Assembly: GCA_035533295.1 (NCBI GenBank)
Contig: DATLUA010000036.1
Coordinates: 1 to 10,786 of the forward strand
Source of the DNA: JAGWJU01 sp035533295
GTDB taxonomy: Bacteria > Elusimicrobiota > Elusimicrobia > UBA1565 > UBA9628
Direction of reading: 5' to 3'
Length of the DNA stretch: 10,786 bases
How positions within the stretch are numbered: position 1 is the stretch's first letter; each line of letters begins with the position of its first letter. Shown here in pieces: positions 6,352 through 10,786 of this stretch. Both the position numbers and the translations under genes were made by a program. The notes under the pieces are model-generated. The model saw only the letters and a list, made by a program, of their open reading frames with translations. It was not told where the DNA came from and made no database searches.

Positions 6352-7008
6352 ATGAATCGCCGAACGCCGCTCTTGTTGCTCGCCGCCGTTGCCGTCGCCG
6401 CTCCCAGACTCGCCTTGGCCGCGCAGACCTCGGAAAGCCGGAAGGCGTCCGCGGACAAGGTCTTCACGAACGACAACCTGCAGGCCTTCATCAAGGGCTC
6501 CCAAATCTCGGTCGTCGGCGCGCCGCCGGCCGCCGCCGCTCCGGCCGGGCCGCCCGCGGCGGACTCCCCGGCGCCCGCGCGGTCGCGGCGGACCAAGAGC
6601 TTCGCGCTGTCGATCTCGCCGTGGTGCGCGTCGGGCCGCCGGCTCTTCCCGACTTGGTGCCCGGCCTCGGGCGAGGGCGTCGACGGCAAGGAGATCGAAG
6701 TCAGCGAGGGCGACGAAGTCGAGCTCACCTTGGTCAACGACCCCGCTTGGACCCAGGGCGAGGCGTCCTTCATCCTGACGGCCGCCGACGTCATCGAGGA
6801 CTGCCAGCCGGACGCCTTCGGCCGCCCCAAGACCCTCCCCTCCGATGAGGCCGCCAAGTGCGCGTCCTTCCCGCAGTTCGGCGTCAGCTACGCCGTCGCC
6901 CCCGGCTCCTCGCGCGTCATCCGCTTCACGGCGGACAAGGCCGGGACCTACAAGTATTACGACGGCATGAGCCGCTCGGGCTACGGCGTGCTCAAAGTCG
7001 TTCCCTGA
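6352..7008 (+). CDS. secreted cupredoxin-fold protein lacking histidine
   Basis: A 218-residue exported protein. The signal peptide is residues 1-24 (MNRRTPLLLL to ALAA), followed by DKVFTNDNL and an Ala/Pro-rich linker at about 56-78. The C-terminal half resembles a cupredoxin: IEVSEGDEVELTLVND (115-130), VAPGSSRVIRFTADKAGTYK (182-201) and GVLKVVP at the end. Normal type 1 copper sites need two His, a Cys and often a Met; this protein has no histidine anywhere, and the final loop reads YYDGMSRSGYG instead of a C..H..M loop. Four cysteines (C92, C103, C151, C170) could form two disulfides or an unusual metal site. ATG 6352 has GGAGGG at ideal spacing and begins the signal peptide. It may be structural, a redox partner without copper, or a Cys/Met copper binder. 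Confidence 0.72.
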   Translation: MNRRTPLLLLAAVAVAAPRLALAAQTSESRKASADKVFTNDNLQAFIKGSQISVVGAPPAAAAPAGPPAADSPAPARSRRTKSFALSISPWCASGRRLFPTWCPASGEGVDGKEIEVSEGDEVELTLVNDPAWTQGEASFILTAADVIEDCQPDAFGRPKTLPSDEAAKCASFPQFGVSYAVAPGSSRVIRFTADKAGTYKYYDGMSRSGYGVLKVVP

Positions 7009-7024
7009 CCGGGCCGATAGAAAC

Positions 7025-7099
7025 TGGCTCCCGGAGTAGGACTCGAACCTACAACCTAGCGGTTAACAGCCGCTCGCTCCACCATTGAGCTATCCGGGA
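7025..7099 (-). tRNA. tRNA-Asn (GTT)
   Basis: A complete cloverleaf on the minus strand. The acceptor stem is TCCCGGA/TCCGGGA, the D stem GCTC/GAGC, the anticodon stem AGCGG/CCGCT with loop CTGTTAA (anticodon GTT at 7065-7067), and the T arm GTAGG-TTCGAGT-CCTAC. The discriminator base is G and CCA is encoded at 7027-7025. It converges with the cupredoxin-like gene, leaving 16 nt between them. Confidence 0.97.
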
Positions 7100-7163
7100 A
7101 TAAATCGGAGCGTCAACGCGCCTTGATTTTACTATTTTTTACCGTTTTTTTATCCCCGCCGAC

Positions 7164-7192
7164 TTGATTTCCGCGGACTGGGGCGCTATGCT
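7164..7192 (+). promoter_or_regulatory. candidate promoter for the pilT-like gene
   Basis: TTGATT (7164-7169), a 17-nt spacer and TATGCT (7187-7192) make a fair sigma-70-type pair. It would start transcription only about 5 nt before ATG 7204, giving a nearly leaderless mRNA; no Shine-Dalgarno is seen before that ATG, which agrees. The T-rich tracts at 7127-7151 may help upstream. Confidence 0.3.
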
Positions 7193-7203
7193 TGTTGTGC
7201 GCC

Positions 7204-8316
7204 ATGACCGACAACAACGTGACCCTCGCGGATCTTCTCCGGGACGTCGCCGCCAAAGGCGGCTCGGATCTCCACCTGGTTCCCGGCCTGCCGCCTTTGG
7301 CGCGCGTGGGCGGAAACCTGCGCCAGATGTCCCAGCCCGAGCTCGACGCCGCCGCCGTAGGCAAGCTCATCGAGCCCTACATGGACGAGTTGCGCCGCCA
7401 AACCTACGAGCGGGAAATGCGCGCCAACTTCTCCTTTAGCATCGAGGGCATCGGACGCTTTCGCTTCAGCGTCTGCCAAACGCTCGGCATGCCCAGCGCC
7501 GCTATCCGCCTGACACCCACAAAGATTCACCCGCTCTCCATGCTGGGGCTGCCCCCCATCGTGCAGACTTTGGTCAACCGCCGCGCGGGCCTGATTTTCA
7601 TCACCGGCGCCACGGGCAACGGCAAAAGCACCACCATGGCCGCGATGCTCGAGCACATCAACCAGAACGGCGAGCCCAGCAAAATCATGACCGTGGAAGA
7701 CCCCATCGAATTTTTGTTCAAGCCCGCGCACTCGGTGTTCGTGCAGCGGGAAGTGGGCGTGGACACGCCCTCGTTCGACATGGGCATCGTCGACGCCCTG
7801 CGCCAGGACCCGGACATCCTCTGCGTGGGCGAGATGCGCGGCACGGCCTCCATCAACGCCGCCCTTCTGGCCGCGGAAACGGGCCATTTGGTGCTCACCA
7901 CTTTGCACACCCGCGACGCATCCAAGACCGCGCAACGCATCGTGGCCGCGTTCTCGCAAGTCGATCAGGACGGCATCCGCGAGCAGCTGGCCTCGACGCT
8001 CGAGGCCGTCATCTCGCAGCGGCTGCTGCCGCGTGCCGATGGGCGCGGCCTAGTCCTCGCCTGCGAAGTCATGGTCGCCACCTCCGCGGTGCGCCAGCTC
8101 ATCCGCGAGAACAAGTTCGAGGCCATCAACGACGCCATCCAGTCGGGCCTCAAGGACGGGATGGTGTCCCTGGACGCCTCGATCAAGGGCCTCTACCAGA
8201 AGCAGCTTATCAGCCGGGCCACGGCCGTGGCGAACATGCGCAACCCCGAGATGCTGCCGGCGGCGCCGACTCAGGTTTTCGTAGGCGGAAAGCCCGGCGG
8301 CGGCGCGGCGGGCTGA
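7204..8316 (+). CDS. pilT: type IV pilus retraction ATPase, PilT family
   Basis: A 370-residue hexameric motor ATPase of the type IV pilus. It has the PilT N-terminal segment (GGSDLHLVPGLPPLARVGG), Walker A GATGNGKS at 135-142, Asp box IMTVEDPIEF at 161-170, Walker B ILCVGEMR at 205-212 with E210, and the His box AETGHLVLTTLHT. The retraction signature appears as AVRQLIRENK at 295-304, close to the classic AIRNLIRE, which favours PilT/PilU over assembly PilB. The residue after GEMR is Gly instead of the common Asp. ATG 7204 is chosen because family homology begins there; upstream TTG codons add nothing. No other pilus gene is in the window. The last 46 nt overlap the coiled-coil gene on the other strand. 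Twitching or DNA uptake roles cannot be told apart here; PilU is an alternative name. Confidence 0.93.
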   Translation: MTDNNVTLADLLRDVAAKGGSDLHLVPGLPPLARVGGNLRQMSQPELDAAAVGKLIEPYMDELRRQTYEREMRANFSFSIEGIGRFRFSVCQTLGMPSAAIRLTPTKIHPLSMLGLPPIVQTLVNRRAGLIFITGATGNGKSTTMAAMLEHINQNGEPSKIMTVEDPIEFLFKPAHSVFVQREVGVDTPSFDMGIVDALRQDPDILCVGEMRGTASINAALLAAETGHLVLTTLHTRDASKTAQRIVAAFSQVDQDGIREQLASTLEAVISQRLLPRADGRGLVLACEVMVATSAVRQLIRENKFEAINDAIQSGLKDGMVSLDASIKGLYQKQLISRATAVANMRNPEMLPAAPTQVFVGGKPGGGAAG

Positions 8317-10583
8317 GAGCGCGCGGCCCACTCCTTCTTCCACTCCTCGAATTGGGCGCGCAGTTTTTCCTCGTTGCGGGAAATCTGCTCCAGGTAATGC
8401 CGGTGCTGCTCCTCCAAAGCCTTCAAGCGCGTCTCGACCGCTTCGGCCTCGCGCTTGGCCCACATGTCGCGGAGAGACTTTTCCATCTGCAGGTGCTTAC
8501 GCTCGCGCAAGGCTTCCCGCTCGCCGCTTGATTCCTCGAGCGACAGGCGCTGGGCCTCCCACTCCTTCTCGCGGCGCTGCAGGGCGTCCCAGGTCTTGCG
8601 CCGCGAAGCCTCGGACTCGGCCAACTTCTCCTCCAGAGCCTTGATGCGCAAGTTGCGCTCCATGGCGTTCTCGCGCATCTGGGCGTCCAGGCGCTGCAAA
8701 TCTTCTTTAAGCCGCGCGATTTGCCCCTGCGCGTCTTGGCGCAGGCGCTCTTTCTCGCTGTCCGCCTTCTCGAGAGAGTACTGAAGCTCCTGGCGGCGGC
8801 TCTGCTCGATTTGGGACACGAGCGCCTCGTGTTTGGCGGCGAGTTCCTGCTCCTTGCGCGCGTAGGACTCATTGAGCTCGGCCTCCGCCGTTTTCCGCTG
8901 GGCCTCGAACTCCTCCTCCATCTTGCGCGCGGATAAGGCGAAGTCCCGGCGCAAGCGGTCCTGCGCGGCCTCGTGGTTCTGCGCCAGCTCCTGCTCGCGC
9001 AAGGTCCAGCGGCGGTCCAAATTCTTTTCCTTTAACGCGCACTCCGCGGCCAATGACGTTTTCTTTTCCTCGAACGCGCGCTCCAGCGCCCGCCGATCGC
9101 CGGCCAACTCCGCGATCTTCGCCTCGTAGTCGGCGTCCAAGGTCCGGGCCCGTTCCTCGAACTTTTTCTCCAAGGCGGCCTTTTCCCCCTGGGTCAGGCG
9201 GGCCTGCTCCTGCAAAAGCTCCACGCGGCAGCGGTTGAACTCCGCCTCGGACGCTCGGGTCTTGGCGAGGAACTCCTCGGCTCGTTCCCGATCGCGCGCC
9301 TCGAAGGCGGTCTCAAGCTCCGCCGTTTTCTTGGCGATGAAGTCGTTTTGCGCGCGGACGCGCTCGGCCTCGTGCCGCGCGCCGTTCTCTAAAACTCTCG
9401 AGTTGCGGTGCCGGTAGTCGGCCTCCAACTCCTCCTTGGCGCGGGCCAGTTCCTCGGCGTTGGCCAGCCGCTGGGCGTCCAAGGCCTTCATCTTCTCCTG
9501 GTAGCGCAGCTCGACTTCACCCTTTTCCTTGCCCAGCTCCTCGTCGTAACGGCCCAGGAAGCGCTTTTCCTTGTCCTCCCACAAGGCCTTGAGCTCGCGC
9601 TCCTTCGCGGCGTAGCGCGCCTCGGCCTCGGAGCACTTCCTGGCGTAATCATCCTGGAGTTCCTGCTGGCGCTGGAGCAAGATGGCATCGATTTCCTTGC
9701 TTCGCTCGGCCAGGGTCCGGGATTTTTCCGCGAACTGCTGCTCGGCGATTTGATCGAGCTGATCGCGCCCCGCCTTGGCCTTCTGCCATAAGTTATTCTC
9801 GAGCTCGGCCCAGGAAGATTCCAGCTCCAGCTCCCGCTTGCTGTAGCGCTCGTGCAGGGACTGCTCTTTGAGGCGCATGTCCCGCAGCAAGGTCTCTTCC
9901 CTCTCCTTGAGCCGCTTTTCCATATCCAAAGCGGCGGCGGAAAGCTGCTTTTTAAGCTCCTCGTTCTCGCGCCGGAGCGCTTCGCTCTGGCGCTGCTTGT
10001 CCTCGGACTCGAGCTCCAAGCGGCGCAGGCCCGCGGCCACTTCCCGCTCGCGCCGCTCGCGCAGTTCCGAGACGGTCTTGGAATCGTCGTGATAGCGCCG
10101 GGCGAGTTCGATTTTCTCGCGCTCGGCGCGCGCCAGATCCACCTGGTAGCGCTCCAGGTTTTTCTTAAGCTCCGCCCACTGGGCTTCTTTTTCCTTCTGC
10201 AGGCCGGCCAAGCGCAGCATCTCGCCGCGCAGCCGGGAGAGTTCTTCCTCGTGCGCGGCCTGGGCCTGCCCAATGCGGGTCTTCTCCTCGGCGCGAATCT
10301 CCAGCTTTACGGAGTTGCGCCAAGCCTCCTCCTGAGTTTGGCGGACGCGGTCCTGCTCCTCCCAAATCTTGGCCTGATCCTGCCAGCGCTCGACCTGAAC
10401 GCTTAGATCGGAGATGCGGCTCTCCAGCAGGCGGCGGGCGCTTTCCTGCGTCTGGGACTCGGCCTTGGCCCTGGCGTTTTGCTCCTGCAGATTGCGGATG
10501 GTGGCCAGGGCGCCGCGGATGGCCAGGCGGGCGGAGTCCAGGCTGTTGATTTCGCGCAGCGCTTCCTCGTCCCAATCGCTCAT
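8271..10583 (-). CDS. long coiled-coil protein of unknown function
   Basis: A 770-residue, very charged protein (Glu, Arg, Lys, Ala, Gln, Leu) predicted by eye to be helix and coiled coil nearly throughout. There is a short acidic head (MSDWDEEALREINSLDSARL) and a Pro-rich tail (about residues 755-770). No signal peptide, membrane segment or catalytic motif is visible. Aromatic residues recur at spacings of 7, 11, 15 and 18, e.g. Y247, W258, Y313, Y324, W335, F342, Y346, Y361, as expected on one face of a mixed heptad/hendecad coil. ATG 10583 is preferred: the TATAAT box puts the transcript start near 10617, too close to the TTG at 10607. It may be cytoskeletal or scaffold-like, and being beside pilT suggests but does not show a link to pilus placement. 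Homology searches will be misled by composition. Confidence 0.8.
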   Translation of the reverse strand: MSDWDEEALREINSLDSARLAIRGALATIRNLQEQNARAKAESQTQESARRLLESRISDLSVQVERWQDQAKIWEEQDRVRQTQEEAWRNSVKLEIRAEEKTRIGQAQAAHEEELSRLRGEMLRLAGLQKEKEAQWAELKKNLERYQVDLARAEREKIELARRYHDDSKTVSELRERREREVAAGLRRLELESEDKQRQSEALRRENEELKKQLSAAALDMEKRLKEREETLLRDMRLKEQSLHERYSKRELELESSWAELENNLWQKAKAGRDQLDQIAEQQFAEKSRTLAERSKEIDAILLQRQQELQDDYARKCSEAEARYAAKERELKALWEDKEKRFLGRYDEELGKEKGEVELRYQEKMKALDAQRLANAEELARAKEELEADYRHRNSRVLENGARHEAERVRAQNDFIAKKTAELETAFEARDRERAEEFLAKTRASEAEFNRCRVELLQEQARLTQGEKAALEKKFEERARTLDADYEAKIAELAGDRRALERAFEEKKTSLAAECALKEKNLDRRWTLREQELAQNHEAAQDRLRRDFALSARKMEEEFEAQRKTAEAELNESYARKEQELAAKHEALVSQIEQSRRQELQYSLEKADSEKERLRQDAQGQIARLKEDLQRLDAQMRENAMERNLRIKALEEKLAESEASRRKTWDALQRREKEWEAQRLSLEESSGEREALRERKHLQMEKSLRDMWAKREAEAVETRLKALEEQHRHYLEQISRNEEKLRAQFEEWKKEWAARSQPAAPPPGFPPTKT

Positions 10584-10623
10584 AGGCCCGGGAGTAAAGA
10601 TAGGCAAAACATATTGCGAATTT

Positions 10624-10651
10624 ATTATATCCTTCCGTAGGAAAACGCCAG
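10624..10651 (-). promoter_or_regulatory. promoter of the coiled-coil gene
   Basis: Minus strand: a perfect TATAAT at 10629-10624, a 16-nt spacer and a weak -35 CTGGCG at 10651-10646. Predicted start is near 10617, giving a leader of about 34 nt to ATG 10583. The spacer holds a small TTCC-TAC-GGAA inverted repeat. Confidence 0.55.
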
Positions 10652-10670
10652 GAAAATCGAAAGTAGATTC
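10651..10670 (+). repeat. copy of the left-end motif, opposite orientation
   Basis: GGAAAATCGAAAGTAGATTC shares an uninterrupted 15 nt (AAAATCGAAAGTAGA) with the reverse complement of 171-190. It touches the -35 region of the coiled-coil promoter on its upstream side, so it could be a protein-binding site, or a terminal repeat of a mobile element. Confidence 0.45.
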
Positions 10671-10688
10671 TAACCGTCGTTAAAATGC

Positions 10689-10726
10689 GGGAATCCGTGT
10701 TTGCTTTACCGGATTCCCCATTTTCT
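10689..10726 (+). terminator. hairpin terminator, possibly bidirectional
   Basis: GGGAATCCG at 10689-10697 pairs perfectly with CGGATTCCC at 10710-10718, followed by CATTTTCT. On the minus strand the stem is followed by GCATTTTAAC, so it could also stop leftward transcripts coming in from the right edge. No gene ending just before it on the plus strand is visible; the right-edge gene may be the user. Confidence 0.5.
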
Positions 10727-10738
10727 GCTTGAAATATA

Positions 10739-10762
10739 ACACTATATATTATTATATGGTGT
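10739..10762. promoter_or_regulatory. AT-rich 24-nt near-palindrome
   Basis: ACACTATATA (10739-10748) and TATATGGTGT (10753-10762) are inverted copies matching at 9 of 10 positions around TTAT. It lies in the AT-richest part of an otherwise GC-rich window and suggests an operator or promoter for a gene beginning at or beyond the right edge. ATGs at 10756 and 10766 open frames that run off the edge, but neither has a good Shine-Dalgarno. Confidence 0.35.
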
Positions 10763-10786
10763 CATATGACGAATTTGCAGCTTGCC

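Noticed and set aside
7025..7045. tRNA-Asn 3' end as an integration (attachment) site
   Set aside because: I saw no repeat of the tRNA 3' end elsewhere in the window and no integrase gene.
7186..7959. Long open frame antisense to the pilT-like gene
   Set aside because: It is His/Gly/Ala-rich without recognisable motifs and lies opposite a gene with all PilT signatures; this is typical of GC-rich codon shadows.
9852..10406. Leu-rich open frame antisense to the coiled-coil gene
   Set aside because: Leucine richness arises from reading Glu/Lys/Gln coiled-coil codons in reverse; there is no Shine-Dalgarno or domain.
10766..10786. Start of a gene at ATG 10766
   Set aside because: Only seven codons are visible and there is no convincing ribosome binding site, so it is mentioned only with the near-palindrome.

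Overview
The window comes from a GC-rich bacterial genome with a diderm (Gram-negative) cell plan. Evidence for the cell plan is an outer-membrane-barrel-like protein with a C-terminal Phe, two c-type haem exports and a PilT retraction ATPase. The style (several radical SAM genes, monohaem cytochromes, type IV pilus motor, long coiled-coil protein) would fit an uncultured lineage such as Elusimicrobiota or a neighbouring phylum. That placement is a guess; nothing here proves the taxon.

Left part (1-5987): two divergent gene sets share an 83-nt intergenic region (2913-2995). The leftward set reads PAS plus hemerythrin-like sensor, radical SAM protein of the TatD-linked type, twin-CBS protein, and a radical SAM protein that seems cut short at its C-terminus. 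Gaps are 47 nt, then 9 nt (or 6 nt if the GTG at 1470 is used), then a 4-nt overlap. The rightward set reads monohaem cytochrome c (c-551-like), a monohaem protein fused to a probable outer-membrane barrel, and a third radical SAM protein with extra cysteines. Together these look like a redox module: exported electron carriers, a possible O2/NO/redox sensor, and three radical SAM enzymes whose substrates cannot be read from sequence. The C-terminus of the first radical SAM protein runs into an inverted-repeat structure (90-184), which may mark an old rearrangement or insertion.

Middle part (5988-7100): a 364-nt stretch without an intact gene holds what looks like the C-terminal remnant of a NosL-like copper chaperone. 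A perfect 16-bp palindrome follows, then a secreted cupredoxin-fold protein with no histidine at all. A tRNA-Asn(GTT) gene lies next to it on the opposite strand.

Right part (7164-10786): a PilT-type retraction ATPase (+) and a 770-residue coiled-coil protein (-) converge and share 46 bp at their 3' ends. The coiled-coil gene has a clear TATAAT promoter box. Just upstream of its -35 is a copy, in the opposite orientation, of the 15-nt motif found at the left end. The right end is AT-rich and noncoding as far as can be seen, with a terminator-like hairpin and a 24-nt near-palindrome.
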